DNA from: Actinomycetota bacterium
Lineage (GTDB): Bacteria; Actinomycetota; CADDZG01; WHSQ01
Direction: 5' to 3'
Length of the DNA: 6,467 bases
Assembly: GCA_016781115.1 (NCBI GenBank)
Contig: JADDQX010000129.1
Location: forward strand, 1-6,467
The notes beneath the pieces are model-generated. The model was given only the letters and a program-made list of their open reading frames with translations. It searched no databases and was not told where the DNA came from. Shown one piece after another: positions 1 to 6,467 of the stretch (the first letter of the stretch is position 1; the number at the start of each line of letters is the position of its first letter). The position numbers and the translations under genes are program-made.

Positions 1-524
1 ATGTCGCGGATGGTCGAGGACCTGCTGTTCCTGGCCCGCTCGGAGTCCGATTCGTTACCTTTGATCATGGAGACCATCCCGGTTCCGTGGCTCCTAAAGG
101 CTTTGGCGAGACGTGCGCAAGCCCTAACTCGCGAGCACGACGCTTCTTTGCAGACCGCGTTGAGTGGCCAGGGGAGCGTGAGTGTGACGTGGAGCGGATC
201 GAGCAGGCCGTACTCGCCCTCGTCGATAACGCGGTCAAGTACGGCCCGCCGGGGGAGCAGATATCCTTGTCTTCTTCTACGCGCCCGGGCGAGCTGCTGA
301 TCGAGGTCGCCGACCGGGGACCCGGCATCCCCCCGGAAGAGTTGCCGCGCATCTTCGAGCGCTTCTACCGCTGCGATAACTCGTCGGAGGAGCCGGGCTC
401 GGGTCTGGGGCTTCCCATAGCCGAGGCCATCGTGAAAAGGCACGGCGGTCGCATGAAGGCCGAGAGCGAAGTGGGCCAGGGGACCCGGGTGTCCCTCCAC
501 CTCCCGTTGACTAACGGCCTATAG
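1..524 (+). pseudogene. Sensor histidine kinase, C-terminal part, frameshifted and cut by the window edge
   Basis: This is the C-terminal half of a two-component sensor kinase, the membrane-linked enzyme class that autophosphorylates on histidine and passes the phosphate to a response regulator. Frame 1 begins inside the gene with SRMVEDLLFLARSESD, typical of the end of the DHp helix; the ATG at position 1 is internal, not a start. The ATPase domain then continues in frame 3: N box DNAVKY (225-242), G1 box DRGPGIP (312-332), F box RIFERFYR (348-371), G2 box GSGLGLPIA (396-422), stop at 522-524. The frames join sensibly near 175-182: one extra G after position 180 would give QGSVECDVERIEQAV and a joined product of about 174 residues. 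Frame 1 alone runs into a stop at 298-300, before every ATP-binding box except the N-box region, which it reads out of frame. The sensor part, H box and any partner regulator lie outside the window. Family assignment is firm. Whether this is a true pseudogene or a sequencing error cannot be told from the window. Confidence 0.85.
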
Positions 525-639
525 CCAAGCGACTTCTAATAAGCCCCTGCGGCCCTAGCCCATCTTTGGGTGCATCCCGCTGAGCTACCTCATTGGCCGC
601 AGCGATCGATGTTCCTCGTGCTGCCCCGACGTAGCGCTG

Positions 640-1320
640 TGAAGTTGTTCTACGTAGGACAAGGATCCTCTTGTGGCCGAAGAGACGTACGCCTACTCTT
701 GTCCTGATCCCTCCGCAGAGGAGGCTATCCTTCCTGCCTCCTTAGCGGCCCGATAAGGACCGTATATAAAGCCTGGGAGGATCTCCGAGTCTATCGTGTG
801 GAGGCGTGAGCTACGACGCTTTGGATGAGAAATGCCTCCTCCGCGAGGTTCCCGCCACATCCTACGTGGCGCTGTTCGGCGGGGAAAAGGGAAGAGGCCT
901 ATTACCGTCAGCCCGTCGGTGGTGCGGCCAGTGTCGTTGTAAGGGTTCGTCCGTACAGCGGGTTCGCCGACTGGCGTTCTTCGGCTCGGAGAATTCGAGC
1001 TTGCCGGACTTATCGCCGTCCCGGCGGACACGCTGCAGCTGCCGGTTCACTCGAAGGGAGCCAGCGTCGAGGTCGACGTCCGACCACTTTAGCCCGAGCG
1101 CCTCTCCTTGCCGGAACCCGGCCATGAGGCAGAGGGTGTAAAGGGCCTCGTAGCGATCGTCCTTTGCGGCTTCGAGGAACGCCCGTGCTTGCTGCGCATC
1201 GAGGGGCTCTCTTTCCTCCTACCGAACCTTGGGCCAGGGACCGGCGATCGCGGGCCTAAATCATGCTGCAGGGGTCGCATCTTCAGTGCGTAGACGACAC
1301 GGGTGAGGAAGATCTTCCCG
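640..1320 (-). pseudogene. Decayed tyrosine recombinase (phage/element integrase) relic
   Basis: No frame is open throughout, but minus-strand pieces in family order spell a site-specific tyrosine recombinase. From high to low coordinates: FLTRVVYALK (just below 1320, end of the core-binding domain); an in-frame TAG at 1219-1221 in the next piece's frame; then EEREPLDAQQARAFLEAA, the box-I region MAGFRQGEALGLKWSDVDLDAG (catalytic-type Arg codon at 1111-1113), and EPKNASRRT near 970. After a shift comes LYGRTLTTTLAA, then LPGFIYG (759-779), PLRR (737-748, position of the HDLRH motif), and in another frame SLLCGGIRTRVGVRL with GHKRI (664-678), matching the usual ATLLL-GV-VVxxRLGHSSI stretch. 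The nucleophile Tyr region is not recognisable with confidence. At least four frame changes are needed, the N-terminal DNA-binding part is missing, and no intact cargo gene is present. Living members catalyse integration and excision of prophages or integrative elements; this copy cannot. The family call is strong for 970-1218 and moderate for the tail. The lower boundary is approximate. Confidence 0.75.
645..662. repeat. 18-bp near-perfect inverted repeat around TACGTA
   Basis: The two halves TTGTTCTAC and GTAGGACAA pair at eight of nine positions, the remaining pair being a T/G mismatch. With no loop, this looks like a dimeric-protein binding site rather than an RNA hairpin. It lies at the low-coordinate end of the integrase relic, 120 bases after the kinase stop. 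It may be a leftover operator or recombinase-associated site, or chance. No gene starts nearby to be controlled. Confidence 0.4.
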
Positions 1321-1324
1321 TTGC

Positions 1325-1383
1325 TCGGCGCCGGGATACCGATTGTCGCTCACCATATGACGATAATCGTGTTCCGGCGCCGA
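1325..1383 (-). terminator. Two-part stem-loop directly after the glutamate dehydrogenase stop
   Basis: The outer arms are a perfect 10-bp inverted repeat: TCGGCGCCGG at 1325-1334 and CCGGCGCCGA at 1374-1383. Nested inside, CGATTGTCG (1340-1348) pairs with CGATAATCG (1361-1369) over nine pairs with one G-T. The two stems are separated by 5- and 4-base internal loops, and the apical loop is 12 bases. The structure begins 9 bases past the dehydrogenase TAA, where a transcript end or 3' stabilising hairpin is expected. There is no T-rich tract on either side, so it is not a canonical intrinsic terminator. High-GC actinobacteria often use hairpins without a U tail. Role inferred from position and pairing only. 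Confidence 0.55.
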
Positions 1384-1392
1384 CTCTCCTGC

Positions 1393-4300
1393 TTAGCGAG
1401 CGGGTGGTGCCACCTCAGCAGGCGAGGTGCCAGAGGACGTTACGAGGTTGCGCATTTCCCGTAGCGACACCGAAAGCGTCGAGAGGTCGAAGGTTCCGCT
1501 GGAGCTGATGTCTGCTAGCACCTGCAGGGCGCGTTCTACCGATACCCTGTTGGCGTTCACCCAGGCGTCGATCCGTTCCGCAGCACGAAGCTCCTCGGGC
1601 ACGCTACGGAGGACTTCCGCCGTGAGCGAGGCCTGCTGGCTGTAGAGATCGTCGCGCAGCGCCGCGCGCGCGAGTGCCCGCCAGCGATCGTCCCGAGGCA
1701 GGGCCTCGACGTGGCTTCGTAGCCAGTGGAGCTTCAGCCGATCGCCCAAGGTGAAGTAGACCTCCGCCGCCGTTTCTGGAGACTGGCCGGTTTCGGAGGC
1801 GACGTCCACGATGTCCAGCGCGGAGAACATCGCGCCCAGGCTAGCCGCTCGCCGTGCCAGATCGGGCGGAACCTTCGCCTCGACGAGCCGCTCGGTCGCG
1901 CGCTCCAGAGCTTCCCGTTCGCCATCGAGCATGAACCGGTGGATGTGTCCGGCCAGCTCTGCTGCCCTTTCGGAGAAGAACGATATCGTGGCGGCTATGT
2001 CCAGGGGCGGGCGGCGGTTGCGTAGGAGCCACCGCGTTGCGCGTTCCAGCAGCTTGCGAGCGTCGAGGAACATCTTCATCTGCGTTTCGGCCTCGACCTG
2101 GTTGTCGAGGGCTTCGATCTCCAGCCACAGACCGCGCATGTCGAAGATCTCGCGGGCCGCTGTGTACGCCCGGGTGATGTCCGGGGCCGCCGCCCCGGTC
2201 TCCTCCCGCAGCCGGAAGGCGAAGGAGGGACCGCCCCTGTTCACCAGGCTGTTGGACACGTGGGTGGCGGTGAGCTCGCGCCGCAGGCGGTGCTCCCGTA
2301 TCTGTTCGCGGAAACGCTCCCGCAAAGGCGTCGGGAAGTACCGTTCCATCTCGCTCGACAGGTAGGGGTCCTCCGGTACGTCGGATCCGAGCAGCTCTTT
2401 GTAGAGCGTGATCTTGGAGTAGGACAGCAGGATGGCCAACTCGGGGGTGGTCAGTCCTATGCCGTTCGACCTACGTTCGGCCAGGGCCTCGTCGCTCGGG
2501 AGGAATTCGAGCTCGCGGTTGAGGCCGCCGGACTGTTCGAGGGCGCGGATGTAGCGGGTGTGCACGTCCACCATAGGGTGGGCCAGGGTCGCGGCTTTAC
2601 TGATCGCCAGGGTCTGCTGGTAGTTGTCGCGCAACACCAGCTGAGCCACCTCTTCGGTCATCTCGACCAGCAGGTTGTTGCGCTGCTTCTCGGTCATGTC
2701 GCCGTTCTTGACGACGGCGTCGAGCAGGATCTTGATGTTCACCTCGTGGTCGGAGCAGTCGACGCCGGCCGAGTTGTCGATGGCGTCCATGTAGATCCGG
2801 CCTCCCCGGAGGGCGTACTCTATGCGCCCCCGCTGCGTGAAGCCGAGGTTTCCTCCCTCCCCGACCACCCGGCAACCGAGCTCCTTCGCGTCGATCCTTA
2901 ACGCGTCGTTGCTCCTGTCGCCGACGTCGGCGTGGGTCTCGTCGCTGGCCTTCACGTAGGTTCCGATGCCGCCGTTGAAAAGCAGATCCACCCTGGCCTT
3001 GAGCAGTGCCCGCATTACCTCATTCGGCGCGAGCGCGTCGGCCTCGACGCCCAGCAGTTGCTTCACCTCGGGAGATAACGGGATGGATTTCGCCGAGCGC
3101 GGGAAGACGCCGCCGCCCTGGGAGATGAGATCCGTGTCGTAGTCGGACCACGAGGAGCGCTCTAGATTGAAGAGCCTCTGGCGTTCCTCGAAGCTCGTTT
3201 CGGAGTCGGGGTCCGGGTCCAGGAAGATGTGCATATGGTTAAAGGCGCCGACGAGCTTGATGTGACGGCTGAGGAGCATCCCGTTGCCGAACACGTCGCC
3301 GGACATATCGCCGATACCCACCGCGGTAAAGTCGGTCGTCTGCGTGTCGACGCCGAGCTCCCGGAAGTGCCGCTCGACCGATTCCCAGGCGCCACGGGCG
3401 GTGATCCCCATCTTTTTATGGTCGTAGCCCGCGGATCCCCCCGAGGCGAAGGCGTCGCCGAGCCAGAAGCCGTACTCGGCCGAGATCCCGTTTGCGAGGT
3501 CGGAGAAGGTGGCGGTCCCCTTGTCGGCGGCGACCACCAGGTACGAGTCGTTGTCGTCGTAGCGCACCACCTCCGGGGGCGGGTCGACCCCGCCGTCGAG
3601 GAGGTTGTCGGTCAGATCGAGCATTCCGCAGATGAGGGTGCGGTAGCAGGCCACCACCTCTTGCATGAGCGCCTCGCGGCCCCCCTCCGTCGGCGGTTGC
3701 TTCACCACGAAGCCGCCCTTCGCGCCTACGGGCACGATCACCGCGTTCTTTACCGTCTGGGCCTTCATGAGGCCCAGGATCTCGGTGCGGAAGTCTTCCC
3801 TGCGGTCGGACCACCGGATGCCGCCTCGCGCGACCTTGCCTCCCCGCAGGTGCACCCCCTCGGCCCGCGGTGAGTAGACGAAGATCTCGAACATCGGGCG
3901 GGGCAGCGGCAGCACGGTGATGTTACTCGGGTCGAACTTGAACGAGAGGTACGGTTTGGGTTCCCCTTCGGGCGTGCCCCCGTAGTAGTTCGTGCGCACC
4001 GTCGCCAGGATGACGTCGAGGAAGTTCCTCATGATGCGGTCCTCGTCGAGGCTCACGACCTCGTCGAGCGCCTCTTCGATCCCCAGGGTTAGCCGGTCCG
4101 TCTCCTCCTCCGCACGCTCCTGGTGGCTCGGGTCGAAGCGGGCCTCGAAAAGCTCGACGAGGAGCCGGGCGATATGCGGGTTCGCGGACAGGGTGTCTTC
4201 CATGTAGTCCTGGCTGAACGTGGTCCCCGCCTGACGCAGGTACTTGCAGTAGGCGCGGAGGATCGTGATCTCGCGCCACGTCAGCCGGGCCCTGAGGACC

Positions 4301-6252
4301 AGCTTATTGAAACCGTCGTTCTCCACCGCTCCGCGCCACGCCCGGGAGAAGGCGTCCTGGAAAATCTCCTTAACCCCGCCGGTCTGGAACTCGCCGCGTG
4401 CCTCGTGGATCAATCCAAAGTCGTGAATCCAGACCGGCGACGAGCCGGCGGCCTCTACCTTGTACGGGCGCTGGTCGGCGACTTTGACGCCCATGTCTTC
4501 GAGCAGGGGCAGAACCCCCGACAGCGAGATGGGGCTCCCGGAGCGGTACAGCCTGAACCTCAAGAAGCTCTCGGGCGCTTCGAGCGGATGGTAGAGACTC
4601 ATGCCCAGGTCGTTCTCGGAGGCGAGGCTTTCCATCCTGCGGATGTCGGCCACGGCCATCCGGGCGAGGTAATCGTCGCGGTAGCCGGGTGGGAAGGCGT
4701 CGCGGTAGCTGCGGAAGAGCTCGACCCCGCGCTCTTCGCCGCACCCTTCGATCAGGGCATCGTACAGGTTGTCCGTCCACGAGCGGGTCGCTTCGATGAG
4801 GCGCGCCTCGATCTCGTCCACGTCGTAGTCGGGAACCTCGCCCGGCCTGGTGTAAACGACGACGTGGAGGCGTGCCAGCACGGATTCGGAGAGCCGGGCG
4901 TCGAACTCCACGCTCGTGCCATCGAACGCCTTCTGCAGGATGTCCTGCATGCGCTGCCGGAGTTCGGTGTTGTAGAGATCGCGTGGCACGAAGACCAGGC
5001 AGGAAAGGAAACGCCCGTAGGTGTCGCGCCGCACGAAGAGCCGGACGCGCTGGCGCTCCTGCAGGTGCAGGATCCCCATCGAGATCTCGAACAGCTCCTC
5101 TTTCGATACCTGGAACAGCTCGTCGCGCGGGTAGGTTTCGAGGATCTCCATCATGTCTTTTTCGTCGTGGCTTCCCGGCGGAAAACCCGCACGGTCGAGG
5201 ACGTACCTGACCTTTCGGCGGACGATCGGGATGTCCAGCGAGCTCGCGCTGTAAGCGGAGAAGGTGTACAGGCCGAGGAAGCGCCGCTCGCCGGTAACCT
5301 CGCCGTTCTCGTCGAACTTCTTCACGCCGACGTAGTCCAGGTAGGATGGCCGGTGGACCGTGGCGCGCGAGTTGGCCTTGGTGAGGTTGAGGAGGTGGGG
5401 CGCATGGGCGAGCTTTCGCACCTCGGGCGTCAGCTTGGCGAAGCTGTGCGAGGTGGGCTTCGAGTCCGTTTCCCGCAGGATGCCGAGGCCGGATCCCGGC
5501 ACCGACCGGAGAGCGTCTTCCCCGTCCTCCGCGATCAGGTCGTACTCGCCGTAGCCCAGGAAGGTGAAGTTGTCGTCGGCGATCCATTCGAGGAAGGCCC
5601 TGGTTTCGGTGAGCTCCTCGGAATCGACCGTCGGCGGTGGGCTCCCTTCGAACCCTGAGATTATGTTCCGGGTTCTTTCGAGCATCTTCGGCCAATCCTC
5701 GACGGCCCTGCGCACGTCTCCGAGAACGCGGTGGAGACGATCACGGACTTCCTCTAGCACCTCGGGCTCCGTCTGCCGGTCTATCTCCACGCGTATGATC
5801 GACTCGGAGAGCGCGCCGTCGAGATCGGGGTCGGGGGGCAGGACCTCGACGAGCCGACCCTCGCCGTCGCGCCTTACCTTCATGATGGGGTGGAGCATCA
5901 AGTGGATCGCGTAGCCCTGGCGGGTTATCTCCATCCTCGTCGAATCGACGAGGAACGGCATGTCGTCGTTGACGATCTCGACCACCGTGTGGGTCGATTG
6001 CCAGCCGTCCTCCTCGAACTGCGGGTTGTACACGCGGATCTTCGCCGAGCCGTGCGTTCGTTGGCGGGCGAAGCTCCAGTGGGCCACGGCCGCCCCGTAC
6101 ACGTCGACGGGGGAGCGATCGACCAGATCCTCAGGGGGTACCCGGCCGTAGTACTGGCGCACGAACTCTTCGACTTGCGGCGCTTGATCCTCGGGCAGTT
6201 GCTCTCGAACGCGGTCCACGACCTTATCGAGAAGCTCGTCCTTTACCAACAT
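1393..6252 (-). CDS. gdh: NAD-dependent glutamate dehydrogenase, large (about 180 kDa) class
   Basis: Cytoplasmic enzyme converting L-glutamate, NAD+ and water to 2-oxoglutarate, ammonium and NADH, linking amino-acid catabolism to the TCA cycle. The product has 1,619 residues, normal for the large bacterial class (roughly 1,600-1,650). In order: an N-terminal ACT-like regulatory region with DDMPFLVDS (96-104) and HPIMKVRRD; a conserved EWIADDNFTFLGYGEYDL block from 222; the catalytic core with KVARGGIRWSDRREDFRTE (806-824), TVKNAVIVPVGAKGGFVVK (833-851) and AADKGTATFSD (908-918); the nucleotide-binding motif GIGDMSGDVFGNG (979-991); GEGGNLGFTQ from 1131; MDAIDNSAGVDCSDHEVN (1155-1172); and a helical C-terminal region with IGLTTPELAILLSYSK (from 1265) and THVSNSLVNRGG (1330-1341). 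By analogy with small hexameric dehydrogenases, K835 and K845 are the likely substrate and catalytic lysines and D910 the likely catalytic acid. ATG was chosen because GGAGGAG stands 7 bases upstream. No frameshift or missing motif was seen. It appears monocistronic, since the downstream same-strand region is only a relic. Relatives are often allosterically controlled by amino acids; the effector here is unknown. Confidence 0.97.
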   Translation of the reverse strand: MLVKDELLDKVVDRVREQLPEDQAPQVEEFVRQYYGRVPPEDLVDRSPVDVYGAAVAHWSFARQRTHGSAKIRVYNPQFEEDGWQSTHTVVEIVNDDMPFLVDSTRMEITRQGYAIHLMLHPIMKVRRDGEGRLVEVLPPDPDLDGALSESIIRVEIDRQTEPEVLEEVRDRLHRVLGDVRRAVEDWPKMLERTRNIISGFEGSPPPTVDSEELTETRAFLEWIADDNFTFLGYGEYDLIAEDGEDALRSVPGSGLGILRETDSKPTSHSFAKLTPEVRKLAHAPHLLNLTKANSRATVHRPSYLDYVGVKKFDENGEVTGERRFLGLYTFSAYSASSLDIPIVRRKVRYVLDRAGFPPGSHDEKDMMEILETYPRDELFQVSKEELFEISMGILHLQERQRVRLFVRRDTYGRFLSCLVFVPRDLYNTELRQRMQDILQKAFDGTSVEFDARLSESVLARLHVVVYTRPGEVPDYDVDEIEARLIEATRSWTDNLYDALIEGCGEERGVELFRSYRDAFPPGYRDDYLARMAVADIRRMESLASENDLGMSLYHPLEAPESFLRFRLYRSGSPISLSGVLPLLEDMGVKVADQRPYKVEAAGSSPVWIHDFGLIHEARGEFQTGGVKEIFQDAFSRAWRGAVENDGFNKLVLRARLTWREITILRAYCKYLRQAGTTFSQDYMEDTLSANPHIARLLVELFEARFDPSHQERAEEETDRLTLGIEEALDEVVSLDEDRIMRNFLDVILATVRTNYYGGTPEGEPKPYLSFKFDPSNITVLPLPRPMFEIFVYSPRAEGVHLRGGKVARGGIRWSDRREDFRTEILGLMKAQTVKNAVIVPVGAKGGFVVKQPPTEGGREALMQEVVACYRTLICGMLDLTDNLLDGGVDPPPEVVRYDDNDSYLVVAADKGTATFSDLANGISAEYGFWLGDAFASGGSAGYDHKKMGITARGAWESVERHFRELGVDTQTTDFTAVGIGDMSGDVFGNGMLLSRHIKLVGAFNHMHIFLDPDPDSETSFEERQRLFNLERSSWSDYDTDLISQGGGVFPRSAKSIPLSPEVKQLLGVEADALAPNEVMRALLKARVDLLFNGGIGTYVKASDETHADVGDRSNDALRIDAKELGCRVVGEGGNLGFTQRGRIEYALRGGRIYMDAIDNSAGVDCSDHEVNIKILLDAVVKNGDMTEKQRNNLLVEMTEEVAQLVLRDNYQQTLAISKAATLAHPMVDVHTRYIRALEQSGGLNRELEFLPSDEALAERRSNGIGLTTPELAILLSYSKITLYKELLGSDVPEDPYLSSEMERYFPTPLRERFREQIREHRLRRELTATHVSNSLVNRGGPSFAFRLREETGAAAPDITRAYTAAREIFDMRGLWLEIEALDNQVEAETQMKMFLDARKLLERATRWLLRNRRPPLDIAATISFFSERAAELAGHIHRFMLDGEREALERATERLVEAKVPPDLARRAASLGAMFSALDIVDVASETGQSPETAAEVYFTLGDRLKLHWLRSHVEALPRDDRWRALARAALRDDLYSQQASLTAEVLRSVPEELRAAERIDAWVNANRVSVERALQVLADISSSGTFDLSTLSVSLREMRNLVTSSGTSPAEVAPPAR

Positions 6253-6259
6253 CTAGATT

Positions 6260-6266
6260 CTCCTCC
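6260..6266 (-). promoter_or_regulatory. Ribosome binding site of glutamate dehydrogenase
   Basis: On the minus strand GGAGGAG is followed by AATCTAG and then ATG. This is a near-ideal Shine-Dalgarno sequence at 7-base spacing and fixes the dehydrogenase start at 6252. No convincing -35/-10 promoter pair was seen between 6253 and 6383. Confidence 0.85.
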
Positions 6267-6327
6267 GCGTAATTGCCTTACGGGGTTAGTCGGATGAAAG
6301 ACCATGGCAAGCCTTCTGCTGACGGGC

Positions 6328-6347
6328 TTCGACGCCTCGTCGTCGAA
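6328..6347. repeat. Perfect 7-6-7 inverted repeat in the glutamate dehydrogenase leader
   Basis: TTCGACG and CGTCGAA flank the 6-base spacer CCTCGT, about 75 bases upstream of the dehydrogenase ATG. It could be an operator, a leader-RNA hairpin, or the 3' hairpin of the reading frame ending at 6384. No T tract follows on either strand, so a classical terminator is unlikely. Nothing in the window names a binding protein. Confidence 0.45.
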
Positions 6348-6383
6348 CACTCGCAACGCGTGAAAGTGCCCCAACACCCACCG

Positions 6384-6467
6384 CTAGGTGCAGCATCTCT
6401 CGTTGACCTTTCCCCATACGTCAAGCCTAGAGACCGCTTTCTGGACTCCTGTCCTGGAGAGTCCCAT
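6384..6467 (-). CDS. Possible C-terminal end of a helix-turn-helix protein, open at the window edge
   Basis: On the minus strand a frame enters from the right edge and ends at a TAG (6384-6386), giving 27 residues: GLSRTGVQKAVSRLDVWGKV followed by a short polar tail. The pattern S-R-T-x-V-x-x-A-x-x-R-L-x-x-W-G-x-V resembles the recognition-helix and wing start of GntR- or MarR-like winged helix regulators. An ATG coincides with the window end, but the true start may lie beyond. If real, it ends right after the helix-turn-helix, which is unusually short for such a regulator and may mean a truncated gene. It is co-directional with the dehydrogenase, 131 bases upstream. Codon use is less GC-rich at third positions than in the dehydrogenase. 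A plus-strand frame from 6294 is also open to the edge, so this call is tentative. Confidence 0.3.
   Translation of the reverse strand: MGLSRTGVQKAVSRLDVWGKVNERCCT

Noticed and set aside
549..600. tRNA-like patch: the minus strand reads TAGCTCAGCGGGA, bracketed by GCGGCC/GGCCGC arms
   Set aside because: The D-arm-like string matches, but there is no proper acceptor stem, anticodon stem or T-arm (no GGTTCAA) at the right spacing. The 6-bp arms enclose 40 bases and have no T tract, so neither a tRNA nor a terminator is supported. At most it is a tRNA fragment next to the integrase relic.
710..758. Overlapping small stems (CCTCC/GGAGG, GGAGGC/GCCTCC, CCTTA/TAAGG) that resemble an attenuator
   Set aside because: The stems are 5-6 bp, lie inside the decayed integrase, and have no leader peptide, downstream gene or T tract. 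They are likely by-products of G/C-rich sequence.
742..770. TATAAA with TTAGCG 17 bases upstream as a plus-strand promoter
   Set aside because: The -35 match is weak and no supported plus-strand gene follows; the frames at 806-1141 are shadows of the integrase relic.
1262..1357. 31-codon minus-strand frame starting with ATG between the hairpin and the integrase relic
   Set aside because: It starts in the hairpin loop, overlaps the integrase relic in another frame, has no ribosome binding site seen, and no recognisable sequence.
4123..5658. A 511-codon open frame on the plus strand opposite glutamate dehydrogenase
   Set aside because: It lies wholly antisense to a gene with many conserved motifs. 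Long antisense frames are expected in high-GC DNA, and its translation shows no recognisable domain.
6294..6467. Plus-strand frame open from an ATG at 6294 to the window edge (58 codons)
   Set aside because: Third-position GC is only about one half, unlike the dehydrogenase. There is no good Shine-Dalgarno sequence and no recognisable motif. It may be chance; sequence beyond the edge is needed.

Overview
This is a GC-rich bacterial window. It holds one large intact gene, one broken gene cut by the left edge, one decayed integrase, and a short partial reading frame at the right edge. The high G+C, the roughly 1,620-residue NAD-glutamate dehydrogenase of the actinobacterial type (the class of Streptomyces and Mycobacterium) and the codon use fit a high-GC actinobacterium. 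A deep-branching lineage such as Rubrobacter is possible, but that is a guess from general style, not a demonstrated assignment.

Layout. Positions 1-524 (+) carry the C-terminal half of a sensor histidine kinase (end of the dimerisation helix plus the ATPase domain), split into two frames by an apparent one-base loss near 180. Positions 525-1392 contain no intact gene. About 640-1320 (-) is a relic of a phage or element tyrosine recombinase, readable only by switching frames several times and passing an in-frame stop. Positions 1325-1383 form a two-part hairpin starting 9 bases after the dehydrogenase stop codon, probably its transcription end. Positions 1393-6252 (-) are the complete NAD-dependent glutamate dehydrogenase, with a strong ribosome binding site. 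Positions 6253-6383 are its leader, with a perfect 7-bp inverted repeat. Positions 6384-6467 (-) are the end of a reading frame resembling a helix-turn-helix.

How it fits together. The kinase and the dehydrogenase are convergent, and the integrase relic lies between their 3' ends, where an insertion harms neither gene. The dehydrogenase runs 4.86 kb without interruption, so the breaks in the other two genes are unlikely to come from generally poor sequence. The dehydrogenase catabolises glutamate to 2-oxoglutarate and ammonium. Nothing here shows a functional link between it and the kinase. I found no previously undescribed system: the notable content is gene decay and a few unexplained inverted repeats.
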